Assembly: GCF_029439455.1 (NCBI RefSeq)
Contig: NZ_JAQFVG010000357.1
Coordinates: 96,102 to 160,101 of the forward strand
DNA: 64,000 bases
Source: Caballeronia sp. BR00000012568055
GTDB taxonomy: Bacteria; Pseudomonadota; Gammaproteobacteria; Burkholderiales; Burkholderiaceae
Reading direction: 5' to 3'
Program-made: the position numbers and the translations under genes
The notes under the pieces: generated by a model
What the model saw: the letters and a program-made list of their open reading frames with translations, nothing else
Database searches by the model: none
Told to the model about the DNA's origin: nothing
Part shown: piece after piece, positions 35,240 through 42,868 of the stretch
How positions within the stretch are numbered: position 1 is the stretch's first letter
Layout of the letters: each line of letters starts with the position of its first letter

Positions 35240-35524
35240 GACTTGGACCGGTGAGGGACCCAAATCACGGCGCATTGTCGGGCGTGCAATGCAAGTGGTG
35301 TGAAAACAAGCAGTTGCAGCAGTACCTAAAATGATATCCACAGGCTTGTGAACAAAAACTGTGGACAACGACCAGTGACAATCGAAGCCGGGGTGCTTCG
35401 TGCAGAAAACCCCAACCCGCGTAGACGGGGCGAGCGGGGAGACTAGTTCACATGACAAACGGGATCGATGAATCCCGGACAGCACACCCAACTTCGCCCG
35501 GGGCCGGGTTGGGCGTTTCACCCC
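35240..35524. other. Structured intergenic region with a DnaA-box-like pair
   Basis: 285 bp with no supported gene. ATATCCACA (35334-35342) and TGTGGACAA (35360-35368), 17 bases apart, repeat the motif at 5641-5675. Further right are several dyads: CGGGAT-CGATGA-ATCCCG near 35460-35477 and CCCAAC ... GTTGGG near 35490-35515, the latter perhaps a weak terminator. The density of hairpins between 35370 and 35520 suggests a structured RNA, but no known RNA family is recognised. Confidence 0.45.
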
Positions 35525-36403
35525 TCAGAACAACTCTCTGACAAAGGCGGCCAGCAACGCGTCCGAATCGTCGATGAAACCACCGAGTTGCATCGCGGCG
35601 CGTGCCTGGAAGTCTTGCCGCAGCGTTTCGTATGTTTTGGGCGTTTGCAGCAACTCACGCAGCGCGGCATACGTCGCGGGATACGCGAGGTCACGTATCT
35701 CGCGGCCGAGCAAGCCGGCGGCGGCCAGCGTGACATCGAAGTTCGCCGCTTCGAGCAGGTCTATCGCGTGGGCGTAGGTGCGTTCGGCGTTTCCTGCATC
35801 GAAATAATTGCGAAGCACGAAGAGGAGGTCGGTGGCATCGGTATTCTTTTTCAGCCGCCGATCCATCCACGCGAACAATTTGAGCAGCACGAATGCGGGC
35901 AGCGTCACGACCGGCACCTCGAGTCCTTCGCCTATATCAATCGGCTGCGCGGTATCGACTGCCTCCTGAAAACCGAGCACCGTCATGACGATATCGCCAT
36001 CCGGTGGCCAGCGGATCTCGCCAGCCGGCGCTTCGATCGGACCGAAAGGCACGATATCCAGTTCGCTTTCGTATGCGTCCGCGCGTGGTTTGAACAGCAG
36101 CTTCTGCTGTTGCTTCGGATGACGACGGAAGCGCTGCGTCTGCACGAGCGTGTCGATGAGCGCATCGTGGAACGGCCAGCTTATTGCGCAGATGGCGATA
36201 TCGACATCGCGCGTGGCGACGCTGGATTTGAGGCCGTGCAGATGCCACATCAGCATGTCGCGCGCGGTCGCGCCCGCGAGCACGAAACCCGCGCCCACCG
36301 ATGCGCACGCGTCCTTCACGTCGCGCAGCAACGCGATCGTCAGCGGATCGACGGGGCGATCGGCGGGGATTTTATGCGGGATCGCTGGCGAGGTATCGGT
36401 CAT
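35525..36403 (-). CDS. AbiEii-like nucleotidyltransferase toxin
   Basis: 292 aa from the ATG at 36403 (an ATG at 36436 is also possible). The nucleotidyltransferase core has GAT (44-46) in FVLAGATARDMLMWHL and the metal-binding Asp66 and Asp68 in ATRDVDIAI, equal to the GS...DxD pattern; a helical C-terminal half follows. Toxins of the AbiE type IV system are GTP-binding nucleotidyltransferases that stop growth, often on phage infection. The start lies inside the end of the antitoxin gene (32-base overlap). It could instead be a related, non-toxic nucleotidyltransferase. Confidence 0.8.
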   Translation of the reverse strand: MTDTSPAIPHKIPADRPVDPLTIALLRDVKDACASVGAGFVLAGATARDMLMWHLHGLKSSVATRDVDIAICAISWPFHDALIDTLVQTQRFRRHPKQQQKLLFKPRADAYESELDIVPFGPIEAPAGEIRWPPDGDIVMTVLGFQEAVDTAQPIDIGEGLEVPVVTLPAFVLLKLFAWMDRRLKKNTDATDLLFVLRNYFDAGNAERTYAHAIDLLEAANFDVTLAAAGLLGREIRDLAYPATYAALRELLQTPKTYETLRQDFQARAAMQLGGFIDDSDALLAAFVRELF

Positions 36404-37406
36404 AGAGCGTTTGCGCGACGGCGCGATGGCGGTCATCGCCGGACATGATCAGATCGGCATAGACCAGCAGCGGATGGACGACTTCGCGATTTGGTAAATT
36501 CCAGCCCGCTTCCGCTTTTTCAGGCCAGAACGCGTCCAGAATTTCGACATGGCCTACATTGGCGGGCCGCAGCAATCCCTTCGCCATCAGATTCGGCGTG
36601 ATGCCGCCGTGCACGTAAAGCGTCAGCGATGCGGGCTTGATCTCGTGCGTCAGCATATCCGCGCCGGTCTCGCCGCCGACGCGCGCTTCGCTGTACCAAT
36701 CTTTCTCTTTCCTCAGGCTGATGAACCGGCGCGACCCAAGCTTCGGACGCAGACGCGTCGGATACAGAGTCACCCAATCCTCGATCAACCGCCGCCGATC
36801 CGCAATCACCCGCTGCCCGCCTTTGACCACGACGAGGCCGCGCTCCATCAGATCGTCCATCGCCAGATTGACGGTGTTCAGCGCCACCGCCGACTGCGCC
36901 GCAATCGTTCGATACGGCTCCTGCGCCAAACCCGGCCGCGTTAGCAACGCGAAGGTCACGCGCAAGCCTTTCGGCGTGGTCGAACGCGACGTCTGATCCG
37001 TGCGATTCAGCGTCGGCTGCGCGCGCCCGACGATCATGATCGTGGCTTCCGGCTCTTGGAGATAGACGTTGCCGGCGGTATCGAGAAAAGGGATGTTTGC
37101 GGCGATCAAACTCTCCGCGAGTTTCGGCGTGACGTGCTGCGTGACGAGCATCAGCGGGCGCGCATCGTCATGCGCGGGCTGCGAAACCATGCGATTGACG
37201 ATGGCGTTTGCGCCATGCGCGCCCGCTTTAATCAGCACGGGCATATCGATTCGCTTTCCCGCGATGGTGAAGCGAATCCACGCATCGCCGTTTTTAGTCG
37301 ATGCGTGCGGCGCGGCCTGGTAATGGCGCGTGGCATCGGCAAATGCCTGGCAGGCAAGTGTCAGCGCTTGCTGTTCGGCGGCGGTCGGGCGGTTGGATTG
37401 AGTCAT
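36372..37406 (-). CDS. AbiEi-like antitoxin and autorepressor
   Basis: 344 aa. The middle of the protein has a winged helix (about residues 150-200: FALLTRPGLAQEPYRTIAAQ, ALNTVNLAMDDLMERGLVVV), as in AbiEi-type type IV antitoxins, and the C-terminal third should counter the toxin without binding it. The N-terminal 140 residues (LMLVTQHVTPKLAESLIAAN, then IPFLDTAGNVYL) resemble the restriction-endonuclease-like fold seen in some members. Two 19-bp dyads lie just before the ATG. Overlap with the toxin gene shows translational coupling. Confidence 0.8.
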   Translation of the reverse strand: MTQSNRPTAAEQQALTLACQAFADATRHYQAAPHASTKNGDAWIRFTIAGKRIDMPVLIKAGAHGANAIVNRMVSQPAHDDARPLMLVTQHVTPKLAESLIAANIPFLDTAGNVYLQEPEATIMIVGRAQPTLNRTDQTSRSTTPKGLRVTFALLTRPGLAQEPYRTIAAQSAVALNTVNLAMDDLMERGLVVVKGGQRVIADRRRLIEDWVTLYPTRLRPKLGSRRFISLRKEKDWYSEARVGGETGADMLTHEIKPASLTLYVHGGITPNLMAKGLLRPANVGHVEILDAFWPEKAEAGWNLPNREVVHPLLVYADLIMSGDDRHRAVAQTLYDRYLASDPA

Positions 37407-37428
37407 ATGGATGTACGTTTTTATCTAA

Positions 37429-37504
37429 TGTACGCTTAAAACGTACAGCAGGCAAATAACGTACATGCGTATGTTCATCCTGAAATGTACTTGAAAAACG
37501 TACA
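37429..37504. promoter_or_regulatory. Two 19-bp inverted repeats upstream of the antitoxin gene
   Basis: TGTACGCTTAAAACGTACA (37429-37447) and TGTACTTGAAAAACGTACA (37486-37504): same length, same outer halves, starts 57 bp apart. More GTAC half-sites occur at 37412-37417 and 37459-37464. The region is unusually AT-rich. AbiEi proteins repress their own promoter through inverted repeats, so these are the likely operators. Confidence 0.8.
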
Positions 37505-37532
37505 GACGGGAAAAAGCATACAGCGATAGGCG

Positions 37533-37560
37533 AAAAAAAAGCCCGCTCATGAGAGCGGGC
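37533..37560 (-). terminator. Rho-independent terminator of the cytochrome/dehydrogenase operon
   Basis: Stem GCCCGCTC / GAGCGGGC with an ATGA loop (37541-37560), preceded by 8 A, which is a U run for leftward transcripts. It lies 129 bases beyond the cytochrome stop; the gap 37561-37688 holds nothing else. Confidence 0.85.
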
Positions 37561-37688
37561 TTGAATCCATATCGGTTGAGACATGGAGGAGACAAGAGTT
37601 AGTATAAACCCTTAATCCCCCAAGTCAAGCCCGAAAACAAAGAATTTTGCAATCGGGATGATTGCGAGCATCAATGACGCCGATGCCC

Positions 37689-38012
37689 TCACTGCTTTTC
37701 GCCCAGGCTGTGATAGTACGCCGCAAGATTGGCGATATCCGCATCGGACAGATTTTTGGCCATCACCGACATCATCTCGTTCTGGCGCGCGCCCGAGCGA
37801 AAGTCGCCGAGCGCCTTGGTCAGATACTCCTCCGTCTGACCCGCGAGGTTCGGCGCGTCCGGCTGTTTCGACAACCCGTCGATGCCGTGACACGCCGCGC
37901 ACTGCGCCGCCTTCACGCGCCCCGCCTTGATATCGCCCGCCGCGAACGAGCTCAGCGATACCGCCGCCAGCAGCATGCCGACCCACGCGTGCTTCACTTC
38001 GCACCCGCTCAT
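37689..38012 (-). CDS. Periplasmic c-type cytochrome
   Basis: 107 aa. Signal peptide about residues 1-25 (AWVGMLLAAVSLSSFAAG); heme-binding CAACH; a methionine in NEMMSVMAKNLSDADI is a likely sixth ligand. A single-heme class I cytochrome, which should take electrons from the dehydrogenase encoded just upstream. The ATG at 38012 overlaps the stop of that gene (ATGA), which fixes the start and shows coupling. Confidence 0.9.
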   Translation of the reverse strand: MSGCEVKHAWVGMLLAAVSLSSFAAGDIKAGRVKAAQCAACHGIDGLSKQPDAPNLAGQTEEYLTKALGDFRSGARQNEMMSVMAKNLSDADIANLAAYYHSLGEKQ

Positions 38013-39301
38013 TTCGCACCCGTATAAGAGATGCGATAGATCGCGCCGGCGTAATCGTCCGAAACGAGCAGCGAGCCGTCTTGCAGCATCTGCACATCGA
38101 CCGGGCGGCCCATATATTCGCCGCTCGGCGTGAGCCAGCCTTCCGCGAAAACTTCCGCTTCGCCCGCGGTGCCATCGTCTTTGATGGGGATATACATGAT
38201 GCGCGCGCCGATCGGCTTGGTGCGGTTCCACGAGCCGTGTTCCGCATCGAAAATGCCGCCTTGGTACTTCTGCGGGAACTGCTTGCCGTTGTAGAACGAC
38301 ATGCCGAGGTCGGCGGCGTGCGCAGCGAACTCAACCTGCGGGAAAGTGAGATTCGCGGGCGGCGTTTCGTCCTTGTATTCGACTGTGCGCACCTTGCCGC
38401 CGCCGTACCACGGGAAGCCAAAGTTCTGTCCCGCCGCGGTTGCGTGATTCAGCTCGCCGGGCGGGATATCGTCACCCATGCCATCTACCTGGTTATCCGT
38501 GAACCACAGCGTCTTGTCCTTTTGATTGAAGTCGAGGCCGACCGAATTACGAATGCCATGCGCATAGATTTCGCGATTCTTGCCGTCCTGATCCATCCGG
38601 ATAATGCCCGCCAGCCCCGCCTTGTTCAGCTCGGGCCATTTGTCCTTGGCCGGAACATTCCACGGCTGACCCAGCGCGATATACAACTTCTTGTCCGGCC
38701 CGATGCGGCAATAACGCGCGCCGTGATTGAAGCTCTCGAACTGCGTCGGAATCAGCTTGCCTTGCGGCACGACGACGGCAGCGGCCACGTCCGGCCCGCC
38801 TTCGCCGAAGAATTGCGCGGCCGGAAACCCGAGCACGCGATTCTGCTCGACCACATAGAGCACGCCATCGGGCGAGAAGCACACGCCGTTGGGCACCTTG
38901 AACGTCACCGCCGATGCAAACTGCGCCACATCGCTGGCTACGCGCTGATGCGTGCGATCGGTCACCTGCCACACGCGATTCTTGCGCGTGCCGACGAATA
39001 CCACGCCCGTCGATGGCTCGATCGCCATTGCGCGCGCTTCGGGCACGATCGCGTACAGGTCGATCTTGAAGCCGGGCGGCAGCTTGATCTGTTCGAGATT
39101 CTTGCGCAGCGCATCGGCGGTCGGGCCGCCTTGCGGGATGGTTTCGGCAGGCGCGGTGGTGCCGGTGGTGCGGAAGTTGGACATCGTCTGGACGTTGTCC
39201 TTCGGGGCGGCGGGCTGCGCGGGTTGTGCCGCGTGCGCCGCCGATACACACGCGAGCATCGCGCCGGCGGCCAGAGGTAAGAGCTTGAGCGTTGCGTTCA
39301 T
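38009..39301 (-). CDS. PQQ-type sugar/sorbosone dehydrogenase-like periplasmic oxidoreductase
   Basis: 430 aa. Signal peptide residues 1-24 (LKLLPLAAGAMLACVSAAHA). Beta-propeller with LPPGFKIDLYAIVPEARAMA, VFVGTRKNRVWQV, YCRIGPDKKLYIALGQPWN, HGIRNSVGLDFNQKDKTLWF and GSWNRTKPIGARIM, the pattern of soluble glucose/L-sorbosone dehydrogenases that hold PQQ and calcium. It should oxidise an aldose or aldehyde in the periplasm and pass electrons to the coupled cytochrome c. AGGAGAC precedes the ATG. Substrate unknown. Confidence 0.9.
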   Translation of the reverse strand: MNATLKLLPLAAGAMLACVSAAHAAQPAQPAAPKDNVQTMSNFRTTGTTAPAETIPQGGPTADALRKNLEQIKLPPGFKIDLYAIVPEARAMAIEPSTGVVFVGTRKNRVWQVTDRTHQRVASDVAQFASAVTFKVPNGVCFSPDGVLYVVEQNRVLGFPAAQFFGEGGPDVAAAVVVPQGKLIPTQFESFNHGARYCRIGPDKKLYIALGQPWNVPAKDKWPELNKAGLAGIIRMDQDGKNREIYAHGIRNSVGLDFNQKDKTLWFTDNQVDGMGDDIPPGELNHATAAGQNFGFPWYGGGKVRTVEYKDETPPANLTFPQVEFAAHAADLGMSFYNGKQFPQKYQGGIFDAEHGSWNRTKPIGARIMYIPIKDDGTAGEAEVFAEGWLTPSGEYMGRPVDVQMLQDGSLLVSDDYAGAIYRISYTGAK

Positions 39302-39389
39302 CGGCTTGTCTCCTGTTCATCGACCCAACCGGACGCGGATTCATCCGGCTTCGGTTCTATAGAAAGCTGTTCTTGGCTTCTGGGGGCTA

Positions 39390-39575
39390 GAGGGTCTGTG
39401 CACTCGCAAACAGCCACGCGTTGCCCCTTTGGGGCAACCCTTCGGGAACGCCCGAACTCGGCCTCATGGCGGCTTCGTGCGTCGCTTGTTTGGCTAACCA
39501 AACGGCACTCCTTACTTCTTGCCCTGAGGCCGATTTCGAACGTTCGCGTAACTGTTTGCGAGTGCACAGACCCTC
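39390..39575. repeat. Long palindromic, MITE-like intergenic element
   Basis: Perfect 24-bp terminal inverted repeats at 39390-39413 and 39552-39575; after two mismatches pairing continues for five more bases (ACGCG / CGCGT). Inside are further dyads: TTGCCCC/GGGGCAA, TCGGCCTCA/TGAGGCCGA and GTTTGG-CTAA-CCAAAC. The whole 186 bp could fold into one branched hairpin. Short open frames on both strands look like products of this structure rather than genes. It lies in a 435-bp gap (39302-39736) that holds no supported gene. Confidence 0.75.
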
Positions 39576-39736
39576 GAACAACAAGACTGCAACTTCGCTC
39601 GGGGCGCGCGGCCTGCACCGGCCAGGGGCACGCACGCCACGATTTCACACTTTGGGCTCAATTATCTTAGGACACATTTCGCTCAGTTAAGCAATGGACG
39701 AGTTGTTTTTTGCATGCCCGTACGATGAGACGGCAT

Positions 39737-40495
39737 CTATTTCCGGCCATCGAAAAGGAACACGTTGCTGCGGTCCGGACTCGGCAACGCGACCAGCAGA
39801 CGCGGTCCGTCAAGCACCGCATTGCCCTTGACGGTCGCGTCGGGAAGCGGGCAGGGAGCAGGTCCGAAGGTGACCGAAACGTCGTAGGCATTGGTGCCCG
39901 GATGCGCCGCCACGGTGCCCTTGAAGATGCAGCCCGATGTCGTGGTGCCGGCGAGGTAGCCATCGCCCGCCACGGTGATGCGCGTTTCGGTCACGCCGCC
40001 GAGCGCCATGCCGCGCCCGCTGTACAAGCCGCCCGCGTTGGCCTGGCTCGGCGCGATATCGAGCATCGGTGCGGCGGCTACGCCGTATTCGAGATCAGGA
40101 CTGCCGTCTTTATTGACGACCGCGCCGGTGACGGACGGCGCATGCGCGAAGTTCGCGATAAAGGTGACGGGCTTGGCGGGCGCCGCGCCGACGCGGTAAT
40201 CCAGCGCGTTGTTGCTGGCGAAGCGCCCGTCGCTGGTCTGCGCGCCGTTCGTGGCGACCGCGACGCCCGCGAGGTTCGTGCCGCTCGCGCTGCCATAGAA
40301 GAGATACGCGGTGCCGTCGAACAACATAAGCAGCGTGGCGTCCATCGTGCTGCCCTTGAGCGAGCCTTTATAGACGCCGCCCGATGGCATGGTCGTGGTG
40401 ATGGTGCCGGGTGGCGGCGTCGAACCCGGCTGGTTGGTCGAACAGGCAACGAGCGAACAGCACAGTGCGGCGGCGTAAAACGCGGTTCTTGTCAT
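39737..40495 (-). CDS. Lipoprotein of unknown function
   Basis: 252 aa. Lipoprotein signal with lipobox LVAC (Cys18), then a Pro/Thr-rich linker. The rest is rich in Gly, Ala and short beta strands (YKGSLKGSTMDATLLMLFDG, TAYLFYGSASG, CIFKGTVAAHPGTNAYDVSV), which suggests a beta-barrel or lipocalin-like fold on the outer membrane. Two mature cysteines (GCIFK and APCPL) could pair. Similar proteins are frequent but unnamed in Burkholderia relatives. No operon partner. Confidence 0.8.
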   Translation of the reverse strand: MTRTAFYAAALCCSLVACSTNQPGSTPPPGTITTTMPSGGVYKGSLKGSTMDATLLMLFDGTAYLFYGSASGTNLAGVAVATNGAQTSDGRFASNNALDYRVGAAPAKPVTFIANFAHAPSVTGAVVNKDGSPDLEYGVAAAPMLDIAPSQANAGGLYSGRGMALGGVTETRITVAGDGYLAGTTTSGCIFKGTVAAHPGTNAYDVSVTFGPAPCPLPDATVKGNAVLDGPRLLVALPSPDRSNVFLFDGRK

Positions 40496-40644
40496 TCAAG
40501 GCTCCGGTCGCGGTCGATGCCACTGTATATGCGCAATCGCGTGCGCAGGTCAAGCACGGCGGCGCCCTCATTCAGCGCTCATTCAACATGAATACGATGC
40601 ATGCATATCGAATCACCTACACGTAATCGAATGAGGAGCGAATC

Positions 40645-41118
40645 ATGAACAAGTCCATCATCGCGGTATGCGCACTGGCCACCGTCTGCACGGTCGGCAT
40701 GAGCGGTTGCGCCAGCATGGGCAATTCCGCCGATATCTACAGCGGCATGCAGACGCAGCGCGAACAAACCGTGCGCATGGCGACCGTGGAAAGCGTGCGC
40801 CCCGTGACGATCGATAACGACGGCTCTTCCGTGCCCTTCGGCGCGCTTGGTGGCGGCGCGCTCGGCGCGGTCGCGGGCAGTGCGATCGGCGGCGGACGCG
40901 GATCGATTCTGACTGGCATCATCGGCGGTATTGCGGGCGCGGTGGCGGGTAACGAAGTGCAGGGCAGGATGGATCGGCATAACGGATTGGAAATTACCGT
41001 GCGTCTGGCTAATGGCGATCTTCGCGCCATCACGCAAGCGGACGACGGGCAAATGTTCTATGCAGGGCAGCAAGTGCGCTTGCTGTCGAGCGGCGGTATC
41101 ACGCGTGTGACGGTTTGA
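40645..41118 (+). CDS. SlyB/Pcp-like glycine-zipper outer-membrane lipoprotein
   Basis: 157 aa. Lipobox MSGC (Cys22). A glycine-zipper two-helix segment about residues 70-105 (GALGGGALGAVAGSAIGGGR, GSILTGIIGGIAGAVAGNEV) is followed by a C-terminal domain (LEITVRLANGDLRAITQADD) as in SlyB/Pcp proteins that help outer-membrane integrity. GAGGAG lies before the ATG. A tandem repeat and a terminator follow the stop. Confidence 0.88.
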   Translation: MNKSIIAVCALATVCTVGMSGCASMGNSADIYSGMQTQREQTVRMATVESVRPVTIDNDGSSVPFGALGGGALGAVAGSAIGGGRGSILTGIIGGIAGAVAGNEVQGRMDRHNGLEITVRLANGDLRAITQADDGQMFYAGQQVRLLSSGGITRVTV

Positions 41119-41127
41119 TTTCCCTGC

Positions 41128-41199
41128 CATAAGCGGCATAAGCGGCATAAGCGGCATAAGCGGCATAAGCGGCATAAGCGGCATAAGCGGCATAAGCGG
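41128..41199. repeat. Eight-copy 9-bp tandem repeat
   Basis: CATAAGCGG repeated eight times without a single mismatch, between the slyB-like stop and its terminator. Perfect arrays of this kind can change copy number by slippage. It has no spacers, so it is not CRISPR. Confidence 0.95.
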
Positions 41200-41227
41200 C
41201 CTCGTGCAATCGCACGAGGCCGTTTTT
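41197..41227 (+). terminator. Rho-independent terminator of the slyB-like gene
   Basis: CGGCCTCGTGC / GCACGAGGCCG stem (11 bp) with an AATC loop and a T5 run. The left arm starts inside the last copy of the tandem repeat. Confidence 0.88.
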
Positions 41228-41292
41228 ATTTGCATAACAAAAGAACGCGCCGAATGGCGCGTTCTGTCGTTCCTTCAAAAGATCCAAAACAT

Positions 41293-41409
41293 TCAATACG
41301 CACCCGCCATCGGCAACAACAGATACGGCAGCAGTTCTTCATACGTCGGCTCGACTTCCTCTTCTTGCGTGGAAGCATCGGCATCAACAGGTTCGGCTTC
41401 GATCTTCAT
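41293..41409 (-). CDS. 38-residue acidic peptide of unknown function
   Basis: ATG at 41409 with a strong GGAGGGG 4 bases upstream, TGA at 41293-41295. The peptide begins MKIEAEPVDADASTQ, has a glutamate-rich middle (EEEVEPTYEELL) and a hydrophobic end (PYLLLPMAGAY). No signal peptide. The very good ribosome site and the ordered change from acidic to hydrophobic suggest a real gene. It lies 68 bases after an AbrB-type antitoxin gene on the same strand and may be cotranscribed. Family not recognised; a modified-peptide precursor is only one speculation. Confidence 0.55.
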   Translation of the reverse strand: MKIEAEPVDADASTQEEEVEPTYEELLPYLLLPMAGAY

Positions 41410-41477
41410 TTTCCCCTCCGTCATTCAACGTGTAAGGGAAGTGTGATCGGCGAGAATTAGACTTTAGTGAGGCGAGA

Positions 41478-41681
41478 TCAGCGTTCTTCGCGCTTGGTTT
41501 CGTCGTTCTGAGCGTATTGTTCAAGCGTAGGCGCGGGCGTGCGACGCAACGAGCGAATGCGCAGTTCGTCGCCTACGCGCTCGATCTCGACTTCTCGTTC
41601 CGTGTCCGGAAAGCCGAATTCGACGGGAACGCGAACGGCTATGGTGTTGCCGTTGCGGAATGTGCGGGTGATCATCTTCAT
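41478..41681 (-). CDS. AbrB/MazE (VapB-type) antitoxin-like DNA-binding protein
   Basis: 67 aa. The swapped-hairpin AbrB fold is visible as ITRTFRNGNTIAVRVPVEFG, then DTEREVEIERVGDELRIRSL; the tail is charged (TLEQYAQNDETKREER), as in antitoxins that wrap a toxin. AGGA precedes the ATG. No PIN-domain or other toxin gene is adjacent on either strand, so it is an orphan, or the downstream 38-aa peptide is an unusual partner. Confidence 0.75.
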   Translation of the reverse strand: MKMITRTFRNGNTIAVRVPVEFGFPDTEREVEIERVGDELRIRSLRRTPAPTLEQYAQNDETKREER

Positions 41682-41772
41682 GTCGGTATCCTGAGTTGCG
41701 ATGCCGCTTAACTTACCGAGTCGCGTGTCGATTTGATAGAACCATTCGACATGCTTATTGAAGGGCCACTTG

Positions 41773-42855
41773 ATGCGGACGATGCGGACTCGAATGCTGA
41801 TTCTCTTCGGCGCGTTCGATCGACATAGCTTCGGTGACATGTTGTTTGCGCATATTGCGAAGCGTCTGATTCCGAAGCGTTTGATTCGCGATACGCAAAC
41901 CGTGTTCGCCGGACTGGCGGCGCGCGATCTGCGCGCGTACGGCGGGCACAAAGTCGTTGCGTTGTCGTCTGCACCTAAGGGAGAACGCGTGGCGCTGCTG
42001 CACGTCGGCGGCGAAATTTTGACGTGCGGCGCGGAGGAAGCGGCGGTGATGCTTGGCACGCGCCGCGCGTTGCTGGGTACGGATTCGCAAACGCCTTATG
42101 TGCTTGGCCGCGAGACGTTCGCGTGTGCATCGTCGATTTGCTTCAACGCGGTTGGCGGCGCGTCGCTCGATCTGAGCGATACGGACTTGCTGAACAAACT
42201 CCGCAGTGCCGACCATATCAGCGTCCGCGATTTGCAAACGCATGCAGCGCTCAAAGAAGCAGGCATCGACGCACGCCTGACGCCCGATCCCGCATCGCTG
42301 ATTACTGAATTGTTCGATGCACGCGCACCCGCCAAGCGCCCTTATATCGCCGTGCAATTCAGCGCGGATTATGGCGACGATGCCACGCTCGAACGCATCG
42401 CTTCGCAACTGGATCGAATCGATCAGCATATCGTTCTGTTCCGCGCGGGCGCCGCGCCGTGGCACGACGATATCGACGTGTACAAACGTCTTTTGAAGCA
42501 CCTGAAGCGCGCCGAAGTCACGCTATTCGATTCGCTGAACATCTGGGACATCAACACGCTGATCGCGAATAGCGAAGCGTATGCAGGCAGCAGTCTGCAC
42601 GGCCGCATCGTGGCGATGGCGCACGGCATGCCGCGCGCGAACATTCTGCATCCCGAATCGAAAAAACAAAGCGCGTACGTGAAAACGTGGGACGCGTCGC
42701 ATCCCGCAGGCGTGGTCGAAATCGATGACCTGCAAGCAGCCTTGTACGCATCGATGCAAACGGATCGCAACGAACTCAGACAACAGGCAAGCGAACTGGC
42801 GCGGCTGTATCAAGTTAATTTCGCGGAAACGCTCGATGCCTTGTTGCCGAAGTGA
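41773..42855 (+). CDS. Polysaccharide pyruvyl transferase family protein
   Basis: 360 aa from the ATG at 41773, favoured by AAGGG 6 bases upstream; starts at 41758 and 41782 are also possible. LFGAFDRHSFGDMLFAHIAK at the N-terminus, HISVRDLQTHAALKEAGI with TPDPASLI in the middle, and IANSEAYAGSSLHGRIVAMA near the end are the family blocks. The enzymes add pyruvyl ketal groups to cell-surface sugars. There is no polysaccharide cluster around it. The divergent neighbour is the AbrB-type gene, 91 bases away. Confidence 0.82.
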   Translation: MRTMRTRMLILFGAFDRHSFGDMLFAHIAKRLIPKRLIRDTQTVFAGLAARDLRAYGGHKVVALSSAPKGERVALLHVGGEILTCGAEEAAVMLGTRRALLGTDSQTPYVLGRETFACASSICFNAVGGASLDLSDTDLLNKLRSADHISVRDLQTHAALKEAGIDARLTPDPASLITELFDARAPAKRPYIAVQFSADYGDDATLERIASQLDRIDQHIVLFRAGAAPWHDDIDVYKRLLKHLKRAEVTLFDSLNIWDINTLIANSEAYAGSSLHGRIVAMAHGMPRANILHPESKKQSAYVKTWDASHPAGVVEIDDLQAALYASMQTDRNELRQQASELARLYQVNFAETLDALLPK

Positions 42856-42868
42856 TAGCGTATTGCTC

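Noticed and set aside
39298..39690. Overlapping small frames on both strands in the palindromic element
   Set aside because: They mirror each other because the DNA is an inverted repeat, and neither has a ribosome site; treated as part of the repeat element.
41128..41199. Tandem repeats as a possible CRISPR array
   Set aside because: Units are only 9 bp and directly joined, with no spacers and no cas genes.
40579..41235. Minus-strand frame with a repeated Met-Pro-Leu start, and another with repeated Ala-Ala-Tyr
   Set aside because: Both come from the 9-bp tandem array read through in different frames; the rest is antisense to the slyB-like gene.
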